Shown: piece after piece, positions 43,834 to 51,397 of the stretch
How the letters are laid out: the number at the start of each line of letters is the position of its first letter
Position numbering within the stretch: the stretch's first letter is position 1
Source: Clostridium sp. UBA701
Lineage (GTDB): Bacteria > Bacillota > Clostridia > Clostridiales > Clostridiaceae
Direction: 5' to 3'
Assembly: GCA_002298125.1 (NCBI GenBank)
Contig: DBMJ01000011.1
Coordinates: 62,001 to 126,000, forward strand
DNA length: 64,000 nucleotides
Made by a program: the position numbers and the translations under genes
The notes under the pieces: model-generated
What the model was told of the DNA's origin: nothing
The model's database searches: none
What the model saw: only the letters and a program-made list of their open reading frames with translations

Positions 43834-45468
43834 CTATTCAACAGAAATAATAAAATAATAAAGAGGCTGATTCCCCTTATAGCATTGTACATCAATGTCT
43901 TGGTAATTGCTTTCTAATTTCTTTGTGAGTTTTTCTACTTCCTCAGCATTGCAATCCTCACCATAGAAAATAGTAATTAACCCACTTTCATCATCTACCA
44001 TGGATTTTATAACATTTTCTGTCACATTATATAATTCCTGTCCCACTTCAACGATTTTCCCCTCTATTAATCCTAGAAAATCATTTTGTTTTATTTCCTT
44101 ACCATCTGCCTCAGTATCTCTTACAGCAAATGTTACAGAGCCACTTTTAACAGTGCCTAGAACCTCTTTCATGGCATCAAAATTGCTTTCACTATCTATC
44201 TCTGGATTAAAGGCAGTAAGTGCAGTAATTCCCTGAGGTATGGTCTTTGATGGTATAACAAACACTTTCTTTTGTGCTAATTCACTGGCTTGTGTGGCAG
44301 CCATAATTATATTTTTATTGTTTGGAAGTACAAAGACTGTTTCACACTTTAGCTTGTTTATGGCTTGTAGTATGTCCTGAGTACTAGGGTTCATAGTTTG
44401 ACCACCCTCTATGACATAGTCAACTCCCAAGTCTTCAAAAATTTGAGTTATACCTTCTCCCATGGCAACTGCAATGAAGCCATAAGGTTTTATTTCTTCA
44501 TCTTCTACAGCCTCAACTTCAGTTTCAACACTGTCCTTCATAATTAAGTGCTGATGCTGCTCACGCATATTGTCAATTTTAATCTTTGAAAGCTGTCCTA
44601 ATTTAAGCGCTTTAGATAAAATTAGTCCTGGGTCATTGGTATGAATATGAACCTTCACTATTTCATCAAGAGCTACTACTACCATGGAGTCACCATGCTT
44701 TTCAATGTCAGCTTTGAATCTATCTGAATCAATTCCCTGTCCCTTAATAAAGAATTCAGTGCAATAGCCAAACTTAATATCTTCCTGTGTACCTGCACTC
44801 ATGGGCTCAGCTGTATGTGTCTTCTCAGCTCTCTCATCTATTAGCTTAGCTTCTATATTATTTTCTATAGCTTCAAGCATTGCCTTTAGGATAATCATAA
44901 GGCCCATACCTCCAGCATCCACCACTTTAGCCTTCTTTAAAGCTGGTAAAAGCTCAGGTGTTCTATTTAATGTCTCTTCTCCAAAGGCACACACCTCTTT
45001 TAAAAGTGACACTACATCATTACTTTCAGACTTAACTGCAGTTTCTCCACAGGCTCTTATAATAGTTAAAATTGTTCCCTCTGTAGGACGCATAACAGCT
45101 TTATATGCTGATTTAGAGCCCTCTAAGAGAGCATTCCCAAACTCAGAGGTTGTAGCAGTGTCCTTGTTCTCAAAACCCTTTGCAATACCTCTAAAGATTT
45201 GTGATAGTATTACTCCACTGTTTCCTCTTGCACCCATTAGTGCACCCTTGGCTAGAATTTTCGAAACTTCTCCCAAGGAATTACCCTTGTAGTTGGATAT
45301 TTCTAAAGCTGCACATCTAAAAGTCATAGACATATTTGTCCCAGTATCACCATCAGGAACAGGAAATACGTTTAAATAGTTAACGTAGTCCTTATTCTCT
45401 TCAAGTTTATTGGAAGCATGTATAACCATATTGGTAAAGAACCTACCGTCTATATTTAAGTGCTCCAT
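43834..45468 (-). CDS. fakA: DhaL-domain fatty acid kinase catalytic subunit (FakA/YloV)
   Basis: FakA phosphorylates fatty acids bound to FakB proteins, feeding exogenous fatty acids to PlsX/PlsY. The 544-residue protein has an N-terminal DhaL domain with metal-binding NVFPVPDGDTGTNM and GARGNSGVILSQI, a middle domain, and a C-terminal DegV-like region. ATG 45468 follows AGGGGGG; a TTG codon just upstream is in frame. It is 13 bp downstream of asp23, as yloU-yloV in B. subtilis. No fakB is visible here. Confidence 0.93.
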   Translation of the reverse strand: MEHLNIDGRFFTNMVIHASNKLEENKDYVNYLNVFPVPDGDTGTNMSMTFRCAALEISNYKGNSLGEVSKILAKGALMGARGNSGVILSQIFRGIAKGFENKDTATTSEFGNALLEGSKSAYKAVMRPTEGTILTIIRACGETAVKSESNDVVSLLKEVCAFGEETLNRTPELLPALKKAKVVDAGGMGLMIILKAMLEAIENNIEAKLIDERAEKTHTAEPMSAGTQEDIKFGYCTEFFIKGQGIDSDRFKADIEKHGDSMVVVALDEIVKVHIHTNDPGLILSKALKLGQLSKIKIDNMREQHQHLIMKDSVETEVEAVEDEEIKPYGFIAVAMGEGITQIFEDLGVDYVIEGGQTMNPSTQDILQAINKLKCETVFVLPNNKNIIMAATQASELAQKKVFVIPSKTIPQGITALTAFNPEIDSESNFDAMKEVLGTVKSGSVTFAVRDTEADGKEIKQNDFLGLIEGKIVEVGQELYNVTENVIKSMVDDESGLITIFYGEDCNAEEVEKLTKKLESNYQDIDVQCYKGNQPLYYFIISVE

Positions 45469-45481
45469 CAATTGTTCCCCC

Positions 45482-45832
45482 CTAGACTCTCACACCTTGA
45501 ACGTTAACGGTTATACTTGATACCTTTAGCCCTGTGTAACATTCAACATTGTATTTTATTTTCTGAATAATATTATTTGCAATAACTGATATTTTAGTAC
45601 CATACTCCACAATTATGTATAATTCAATGTTTAGGTCGTTTCCTTTAGAATGTATCTTTACGCCCTTAGTATAGCTTTCACCTTTAAGCAACTCCCACAG
45701 ACCATCTGTGGCATTTTTAGAAGCCATACCTACTACTCCATAGCATTCCATGGTGGAAACTCCCACAATATTAGCAATTACTTCTTCGGAATAATTTATA
45801 CTACCATTTTCACTGGTGATATTACCTATCAT
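45482..45832 (-). CDS. yloU: Asp23/Gls24 family envelope stress response protein (YloU)
   Basis: This is a 116-residue Asp23-family protein. Relatives attach to the membrane side of the envelope and respond to alkaline or wall stress. The core includes ITSENGSINYSEEVIANIVG, YGVVGMAS and a C-terminal VNVQGVRV. The ATG follows AGGAGG. Its own SigA-type promoter (45855-45882) makes it the head of asp23-fakA, separate from the glycan genes upstream. Confidence 0.93.
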   Translation of the reverse strand: MIGNITSENGSINYSEEVIANIVGVSTMECYGVVGMASKNATDGLWELLKGESYTKGVKIHSKGNDLNIELYIIVEYGTKISVIANNIIQKIKYNVECYTGLKVSSITVNVQGVRV

Positions 45833-45854
45833 AATAATCCTCCTTATTTCGCAC

Positions 45855-45882
45855 CATATAGACTATTTTATATTAAAGTCAA
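45855..45882 (-). promoter_or_regulatory. SigA-type promoter for yloU-fakA
   Basis: TTGACT (45877-45882) and TATATG (45855-45860) with a 16-bp spacer on the minus strand, about 23 bp before the start codon. Confidence 0.5.
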
Positions 45883-45926
45883 ACACAATTCAAGTAATAT
45901 GTAATTCAATAGTTGTATCCGAAAAG

Positions 45927-47042
45927 CTAGGGTATAAGATAGCCCTTTAGTTTTGATATAATTTCATCCCAATTATATTTTTCTGCACAAATATTATATG
46001 TTCTTTGAGACTTTAATTGCAAATCATTACTGCTTAATAGACTTTTTAATGCACTCCCAAATTCTTTTGGCTCTCGACTATTAACAATAATACCATTAGA
46101 CTCTGTAACTATCTCCCCAATTATACCCACATTAGTTGAAATAATAATATCCCCAAAAGCAGCAGCTTCAATAAATGATATACCAACACTTTCAAATTGA
46201 GATGTCAGTGCAAATATTGTGGCTCTTCTATATTCCTCGTAAAGTTTTGCTCTATCTGTGATCTCACCTGTAAAGATTACTTGGCCAATTAATTCTGGAT
46301 ACCTTTCAAAATATTTTACAATATAACTTTCAAAGCCCTCTTTAATGGGTCCAACTAATTTTAATACCCATCCCCTTCTGGAATCACTGTCAATACTGGC
46401 AAAAGCTTCTAGGAGAAGAGGTGTATCCTTTTCCTCTGCCCCAATTCTAGCTACATTTAGTATTACTTTCTCCTTTATATTAAAATCATAATTAAGATTC
46501 TCATTCATGAAATAATTATAATCTACACCATTGGCTATGTGTATTAATTTAACTTCGTTTCTACCCAATAATTCTTTAAGCTCACAAATTAAACACTCTT
46601 GCTCAACACTAATAATATCCACCTTATCTAAGAAACTATCAAGAAAAAATCGCCCTACACTATTTAGTGTTTTAATCCTTTCTATAAGTTTATGACTGCA
46701 ATCAAGCTTTAAATACAATTTACCCTTTTTATTAAAGAATTTATATACATATGCATAAATCACAGAACTTAGCGTGACATGGAAAATCTGTAAAACATCT
46801 ATATACTTTGATTGTTTAATTAAAAAAGCAGCACCATCTATGCAATAAGAACGGAATGTCTTTTTTATAAAATGTATTTTAAGTCCTTTGACTTCATTAT
46901 TAAGGTATGGATATTCTCCTAGTTTATATGTTGCAACCTCACTGTTAAAGCCAAATAACTTATATAACTTATACGGTATCATTCCCATATCCTTAACTAA
47001 ATTAACATTTGCAGTTTTAAGATACAGCATGCAGTAATTCAT
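45927..47042 (-). CDS. GT4-family glycosyltransferase
   Basis: This is a 371-residue GT-B retaining glycosyltransferase. The C-terminal nucleotide-sugar domain (about 195-350) is recognisable from VILNVARIG, KLVGPIKEG, VIFTGEITD and the E-x7-E motif in SQFESVGISFIEAAAFG. The N-terminal acceptor domain is divergent, and no signal peptide or membrane segment is evident. The ATG follows AGGTG. It lies 8 bp after a Wzx-type flippase, so a role in building or extending an exported surface glycan is inferred; sugar and acceptor are unknown. Confidence 0.85.
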   Translation of the reverse strand: MNYCMLYLKTANVNLVKDMGMIPYKLYKLFGFNSEVATYKLGEYPYLNNEVKGLKIHFIKKTFRSYCIDGAAFLIKQSKYIDVLQIFHVTLSSVIYAYVYKFFNKKGKLYLKLDCSHKLIERIKTLNSVGRFFLDSFLDKVDIISVEQECLICELKELLGRNEVKLIHIANGVDYNYFMNENLNYDFNIKEKVILNVARIGAEEKDTPLLLEAFASIDSDSRRGWVLKLVGPIKEGFESYIVKYFERYPELIGQVIFTGEITDRAKLYEEYRRATIFALTSQFESVGISFIEAAAFGDIIISTNVGIIGEIVTESNGIIVNSREPKEFGSALKSLLSSNDLQLKSQRTYNICAEKYNWDEIISKLKGYLIP

Positions 47043-47050
47043 TACTTCAC

Positions 47051-48460
47051 CTACTCTTTTCTAAATATCACGGCCTTAATTTCTGAAATAGTTATTGTTC
47101 TAAATAGTATTGACATTACAAAGTAAATAATTATGCCAAATAAAATCACTAATAGTATTGATATCTTCTGTATCCTTAAAATAATTAATGCAGCACCCAT
47201 AATAGTTGCTGGTAATAATGCTTTAAGTAAAAATTTAAAAACAGGCGTTTTGACTACATTATTAGTTATCCTTCTCATATAAATTAAATTGATAATCTCT
47301 GTGAGGAGGGTGACGAGAGCGGCTGCAATCATCCCATAGTAAGGAATCAACAATAAATTTAGCACAAAATTTAAAGAAGAGGATAGTATCATGCTCTTCA
47401 AATACTTTCTTTCCATTCCCCAAGCATTGAGCTGATATGCATAGATTTCTCTTATAAATAGTGTAAACACATAAACCATGAGGATAATTAAAGAATTAGC
47501 CCCATCTATGTACTGTGAACCATAAAATAATTCAATTACATCCTTCGAAAGAATAATTCCTCCAACCATAATTGGAATTGCTATTGTGCATACAACCTTT
47601 GAAATATATTTACATAATTCGCTTAATTTTTTTGCTTCATTATCATTATAATAACTTACTAGCAGAGGGAAAATGGGGATAAATAGTAATGATACAAAAC
47701 TTATAAGAAAATTAATAAATGTATATGATGACTGATATATGCCTAATTCGCTTCTGGTTCTCATAAAGCCTAATATAAGCTTATCTACATTTCCATTTAC
47801 CATGCTAAGCAATCCAGAAATAAAAAATGGGCTTCCAACCTTTAATAAATACATAAACATACTCTTGTCTATAATAAAAGTAATATTTAGCCTTTTAACT
47901 TTAACTAAGATAAAAAGATAATAAATTGCCCCAAAGGTAATGCCTAATGTAATACTCAGCGGTATAGAAAAAATACTGAAGCGTAAAAATATCAAAATTA
48001 GTATGCTTGGAATAATATTTTTAAACAGAAGATATACTGCGTTATGCTTCATCTCCTGTAATCCATTAAAAATCCAGTCCATATTAAAGGCTGTGGGGAA
48101 CAAGCCTATGCCAAAAATCAATAGTATAGCTGAAAATTCGTTATCTTTTCTAAATACTAATGATATAATAATTAGTATTAAAAAGCACATTAAAGCTATA
48201 ATTAATCTAAAAGAAATAATTATGCCAGCATAACCATCAATATACTTTGCATTATTAGCTACTTCTCTTGTTCCATATGTCTGTAGACCAAATAAAACTA
48301 TCATATAAAAGTATAGAATAATACTTTGTGCTAAAACAATATTTCCATAATGCTCAGAACCTATTACTTTTGCATAATAAGCCGTAACAATAAAGGTTAC
48401 AAGTTGTCCTAGAAGTGTAGCTCCTGAAGTTGTAATAAAATTTTTTAGGATTTTGTTCAT
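47051..48460 (-). CDS. Wzx/RfbX-type polysaccharide flippase (MOP superfamily)
   Basis: This is a 469-residue membrane protein with about 12-14 hydrophobic segments. It starts KILKNFITTSGATLLGQLV and has paired repeats typical of the MATE-related polysaccharide transporter family (PF01943-like), which flips undecaprenyl-linked oligosaccharides. ATG 48460 is eight bases from GGGG; an upstream in-frame TTG lacks a site. It has a good promoter at 48503-48531 and is followed by the glycosyltransferase. No ligase, polymerase or sugar-nucleotide gene is nearby, so the pathway is completed elsewhere. Confidence 0.87.
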   Translation of the reverse strand: MNKILKNFITTSGATLLGQLVTFIVTAYYAKVIGSEHYGNIVLAQSIILYFYMIVLFGLQTYGTREVANNAKYIDGYAGIIISFRLIIALMCFLILIIISLVFRKDNEFSAILLIFGIGLFPTAFNMDWIFNGLQEMKHNAVYLLFKNIIPSILILIFLRFSIFSIPLSITLGITFGAIYYLFILVKVKRLNITFIIDKSMFMYLLKVGSPFFISGLLSMVNGNVDKLILGFMRTRSELGIYQSSYTFINFLISFVSLLFIPIFPLLVSYYNDNEAKKLSELCKYISKVVCTIAIPIMVGGIILSKDVIELFYGSQYIDGANSLIILMVYVFTLFIREIYAYQLNAWGMERKYLKSMILSSSLNFVLNLLLIPYYGMIAAALVTLLTEIINLIYMRRITNNVVKTPVFKFLLKALLPATIMGAALIILRIQKISILLVILFGIIIYFVMSILFRTITISEIKAVIFRKE

Positions 48461-48502
48461 ATTATTTACCCCATATATGTTCAATTTACATCGACTAGGT
48501 TT

Positions 48503-48531
48503 ATTGTAATTGTTTTTGCTACAGTAGTCAA
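48503..48531 (-). promoter_or_regulatory. SigA promoter for the flippase-glycosyltransferase pair
   Basis: TTGACT (48526-48531) and TACAAT (48503-48508) with a 17-bp spacer on the minus strand, divergent from the rpmB promoter. Confidence 0.65.
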
Positions 48532-48579
48532 TTAAGCCTCACTCAAATAATAACTTAATAAGCATTTTTCATATTTTTC

Positions 48580-48607
48580 TTGCCAGAAGTACCATTTATA
48601 TGATAAA
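48580..48607 (+). promoter_or_regulatory. Promoter candidate for rpmB
   Basis: TTGCCA (48580-48585) and GATAAA (48602-48607) with a 16-bp spacer, about 55 bp before the rpmB start. The -10 is imperfect. Confidence 0.4.
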
Positions 48608-48662
48608 ATAATTTGTGTTTGAATTGGTGAATAATTACTCAGCCGTAAGGGAGGTGTTATAT

Positions 48663-48854
48663 ATGTCCAGAAGATGTGAGATATGCAACAAAGGTGTTAT
48701 ATCCGGTTTACAAGCCAGCCACTCTAACATAAAGACCAAGAGAAAGTGGGCTCCAAATCTAAGAAGAGTAAAGGCAATAGTTGATGGTACTCCAATGACT
48801 ATTCATGTTTGCACTAGATGCTTAAGATCCGGAAAGGTTCAAAGAGCTATATAG
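48663..48854 (+). CDS. rpmB: 50S ribosomal protein L28
   Basis: L28 is a small protein of the 50S subunit. The 63-residue sequence has the N-terminal cysteine pair CEICNKG, then the SHSNIKTKRKWAPNLRRV signature and a second pair region CTRCLRSGKV, so four cysteines may bind zinc (C+ paralogue). ATG 48663 follows GGGAGGTG. It is on the plus strand, convergent with spoVM, with a shared palindromic terminator; next to spoVM/thiN as in B. subtilis. Confidence 0.97.
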   Translation: MSRRCEICNKGVISGLQASHSNIKTKRKWAPNLRRVKAIVDGTPMTIHVCTRCLRSGKVQRAI

Positions 48855-48856
48855 AA

Positions 48857-48893
48857 TAAAAAAATGCAATTGATATCAATTGCATTTTTTATT
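48857..48893. terminator. Bidirectional palindromic terminator between rpmB and spoVM
   Basis: A perfect 32-bp palindrome (48859-48890) centred on TGATATCA, with A-tract and T-tract ends, lies between the rpmB and spoVM stop codons. It can terminate both strands. Confidence 0.87.
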
Positions 48894-48962
48894 TTACCTT
48901 TTTCTAAAAAACCTAATTATTCCTGATAAAAATTTTGGTAGTCTAATGGCTATTATTTTCAT
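48894..48962 (-). CDS. spoVM: Stage V sporulation protein M (22 residues)
   Basis: SpoVM is a tiny amphipathic helix that marks the convex forespore membrane and anchors SpoIVA for coat assembly. The frame encodes MKIIAIRLPKFLSGIIRFFRKR. It shares with B. subtilis SpoVM the MK start, the KLPKFLxGIV-like core including the proline, and a basic C-terminus. The ATG has AGGGGG five bases upstream. Its place between rpmB and thiN is the B. subtilis position. It starts nine bases after the stop of a small membrane protein gene, so both come from one transcript. Confidence 0.9.
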   Translation of the reverse strand: MKIIAIRLPKFLSGIIRFFRKR

Positions 48963-48971
48963 AGTTTCCCC

Positions 48972-49145
48972 CTAATGCTTATAGTACTCTAGAATTCTCC
49001 AACCTACATATATGAGCAATAACCCCACTACAGCAATCCATCCCCAAATAGGAACTATAACTGTTATTACTATGCCAACTCCAATACATATAATGATAAG
49101 GCCAAAATTGATATCTTTAATTTTACAAAACCATCTTTTAGACAC
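48972..49145 (-). CDS. Small two-helix membrane protein upstream of spoVM
   Basis: I do not recognise a family. From GTG 49145 (SD GGGGGAGG just upstream) it is 57 residues: a basic head with SKRWFCKIKD, then two hydrophobic helices (LIIICIGVGIVITVIVPI and WIAVVGLLLIYVGWRIL) and a short EYYKH tail. ATG 49160 would add five residues but has no ribosome site. The GTG spacing is tight. It is followed nine bases later by spoVM and preceded by a SigE-like promoter, so a mother-cell sporulation role is inferred from context only. Confidence 0.65.
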   Translation of the reverse strand: MSKRWFCKIKDINFGLIIICIGVGIVITVIVPIWGWIAVVGLLLIYVGWRILEYYKH

Positions 49146-49175
49146 GTTCCTCCCCCGCATAGATAACTCTATATT

Positions 49176-49205
49176 ATTATATGAAGCCTAAAGCTTTAGT
49201 GTTAC
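49176..49205 (-). promoter_or_regulatory. SigE-like promoter for the spoVM unit
   Basis: On the minus strand CATATAAT (49176-49183) matches the SigE -10 consensus with one change. GTAACACT (49198-49205) stands 14 bp upstream as a weaker -35. SigE control of spoVM is known in B. subtilis. Confidence 0.5.
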
Positions 49206-49237
49206 AAAAAATCATGCCAAAACACATGGCATGATTT
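49206..49237 (-). terminator. Rho-independent terminator after thiN
   Basis: AATCATGCCA and TGGCATGATT form a perfect stem with a seven-base loop and a T-run on the minus strand, right after the thiN stop. It separates the prkC-thiN operon from spoVM. Confidence 0.87.
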
Positions 49238-49867
49238 CTATTTACACCTACATATTAAAATACATCCTTTTTTAAAAGTGATCTGCACTTCTCTATGAAC
49301 AAATTCGTTAGATACAGTTAGCCCGCTGCTTACAGAAAGATTATAGTCATGAAGAGGGTATTTAGCTCCAGCTATAGTAAGCCCCTCTACCATAGAACCA
49401 TAGGCAAAAACTGAAAACACCTCTTTTGGCTTCCCTATAAGCTTAATACTCTCTGAGGTCATAAATAAGGTATTTAATTCATCCTCTATTCTGGCCTTAA
49501 TTTTATATTCCATGCAGTAATGTAAAAGTCCTAGGCAGGCATAGCTGTGATCAAATCTATTTCCAGTACATCCTAAAAGCACTATTTCATCTGTACCTAG
49601 CTCTATAGCCTTTCTAACTGCAATTTCAGTGTCTGTATAGTCCTTTTCACTATTGTAGCTATCTACTATGCATTTAGTCCAAAGAGCCTCCTTGGTTTCT
49701 CTAGATACAGAATCCATGTCACCAATAAAATAATGTGGTATAACTTCGTTTTTATAAAACACCTCAGCACCACTATCTGCAGCAATTAAGACCTGAGCTT
49801 TACTTACTTCTCTTAAGAATAGTTCCCGGGATGGAGCCTCTCCTCCGCCAATTATTACTGTAAGCAT
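49238..49867 (-). CDS. thiN: Thiamine pyrophosphokinase
   Basis: ThiN transfers pyrophosphate from ATP to thiamine. The 209-residue protein shows IIGGGEAPS, IAADSGAEVFY, IPHYFIGDMDSV (metal-binding GDxDS), SEKDYTDTEIA and LLGCTGNRFDH, all in family order, plus a C-terminal beta domain. The ATG lies three bases past rpe, with GAGG inside the rpe end. It closes the prpC-prkC-rsgA-rpe-thiN run. Confidence 0.95.
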   Translation of the reverse strand: MLTVIIGGGEAPSRELFLREVSKAQVLIAADSGAEVFYKNEVIPHYFIGDMDSVSRETKEALWTKCIVDSYNSEKDYTDTEIAVRKAIELGTDEIVLLGCTGNRFDHSYACLGLLHYCMEYKIKARIEDELNTLFMTSESIKLIGKPKEVFSVFAYGSMVEGLTIAGAKYPLHDYNLSVSSGLTVSNEFVHREVQITFKKGCILICRCK

Positions 49868-49870
49868 AGT

Positions 49871-50518
49871 TTAGCTATTCCTCAAAAGCTTAATATTTTC
49901 TTTAATTGTATTATTTTTAAACACAAAGGAACCTGCAACTATTACATTAGCACCAGCTGAAACCACATCTTTAATGGTGTTATTATCTATTCCTCCATCA
50001 ACCTCTATCATAAGCTCAGGGTTATACTTATCACTTAGTTCCTTTAGTTCTTTTATCTTATCTACACAATATGGAATAAATTTTTGCCCACCAAAACCAG
50101 GATTCACACTCATTATTAGTACCATATCCACGGTCTTTAACAAGTGTTTAATATTACACAAGGGGGTAGCAGGATTTAATGCCAAAGCAGCCTTCACCCC
50201 TAAGGATTTTATTAGATTAACTGTCCTATCAAGATGTGGATCTGCTTCAGCATGAATAGTTATGATATCTGCTCCAGCCTTGGCAAACTCCTCCACAAAG
50301 GCTCCAGGGTTATTAATCATAAGATGTACATCAAAAGGAAGCTTGGTGTATGGTCTTATGCACTTTATTACAGGCAATCCAAAAGAAATATTGGGCACAA
50401 AGTTTCCATCCATAACATCTATATGAATAAAATCTGCTCCTCCATTCTCCAGAGCTCTAACCTCTTCTCCTAATTTTGAAAAATCAGCAGATAATATTGA
50501 TGGTGCAATCTTAATCAT
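49871..50518 (-). CDS. rpe: Ribulose-phosphate 3-epimerase
   Basis: Rpe interconverts ribulose 5-phosphate and xylulose 5-phosphate. The 215-residue TIM barrel has IAPSILSADF, HIDVMDGNFVPN, DVHLMI, MSVNPGFGGQKFI and EVDGGI motifs with the metal-binding His and Asp residues. Its ATG overlaps the rsgA stop by four bases (ATGA), so translation is coupled. Confidence 0.98.
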   Translation of the reverse strand: MIKIAPSILSADFSKLGEEVRALENGGADFIHIDVMDGNFVPNISFGLPVIKCIRPYTKLPFDVHLMINNPGAFVEEFAKAGADIITIHAEADPHLDRTVNLIKSLGVKAALALNPATPLCNIKHLLKTVDMVLIMSVNPGFGGQKFIPYCVDKIKELKELSDKYNPELMIEVDGGIDNNTIKDVVSAGANVIVAGSFVFKNNTIKENIKLLRNS

Positions 50519-51381
50519 TTCCTATTTCTCCCCTCTTTTTTCTCTTGTATGACTTTGCAATAAAAATCATACCGTTCCACACTAATTTTACCCTTCTGCA
50601 CTGCAGCCTTCACAGCACAACCGGGTTCTTTATAGTGTATACAACCTCTAAATTTACATTCTCCAATAAAGTCTCTAAACTCTGGCATACATTGCTGTAG
50701 TTCTTCCTCAGGCAGGAAGGATAGATCTATAGAGGAAAAGCCTGGAGTATCAACCACTAGACCTCCAGCTAAATGCACTAGCTGGCTATGTCTTGTGGTA
50801 TGCTTCCCTCTGCCAATCTTTTCACTAATAGAACCAGTTTCCATAAGCACTTCCCCTAGTAGTCCATTTAAAATCGTAGATTTTCCAACTCCTGAGGGAC
50901 CACAAAAAACAGAAACCTCATCGCACAGTCTTTTCTTTACTTCCTCAATTCCAAGAGCAGCCTTAGCCTGCAATTTTAGAATAGGATACCCTACATTTTC
51001 AAATACCCTGTAAAAATCTGTGAGTTCCTCTTCTCTTGCTAAATCTGTTTTGTTTAAACATATAATAATTTTTAATCCGTAATATTCACATTGCAATAAA
51101 AATTTATTTAATAGGTCTGGATTATAGTCAGGATTCTTCATGGAAATTACTACAAAGGCCTGAGTTAAGTTAGCTACCATGGGGCGCAAAAGCTCAGAGG
51201 TACGTGGCAGTATCTCCACTATTACTCCTGTGCTTCCTTGAAGCTCAATAATAACCCTATCACCGACCATAGGGGTAAGTTCAGAATGTCTGAACTTACC
51301 CCTGGCCTTACATTCATATATTGTATCTCCAGACTTTATATAATAAAATCCACCAATGCCCTTTACAATTATGCCTTCCAT
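50515..51381 (-). CDS. rsgA: Ribosome small subunit GTPase RsgA
   Basis: RsgA (YloQ/CpgA) is a circularly permuted GTPase for 30S maturation. An N-terminal OB fold is followed by G4 LNKTDL, then G1 GPSGVGKST and G3 DTPGFSS. A C-terminal zinc site is formed by CKFRGCIHYKEPGC. Length is 288 residues. The ATG follows GGAGGG. It lies 16 bp after prkC, whose B. subtilis homologue phosphorylates this protein. Confidence 0.97.
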   Translation of the reverse strand: MEGIIVKGIGGFYYIKSGDTIYECKARGKFRHSELTPMVGDRVIIELQGSTGVIVEILPRTSELLRPMVANLTQAFVVISMKNPDYNPDLLNKFLLQCEYYGLKIIICLNKTDLAREEELTDFYRVFENVGYPILKLQAKAALGIEEVKKRLCDEVSVFCGPSGVGKSTILNGLLGEVLMETGSISEKIGRGKHTTRHSQLVHLAGGLVVDTPGFSSIDLSFLPEEELQQCMPEFRDFIGECKFRGCIHYKEPGCAVKAAVQKGKISVERYDFYCKVIQEKKEGRNRK

Positions 51382-51397
51382 AAGCCCTCCAAAAGCT

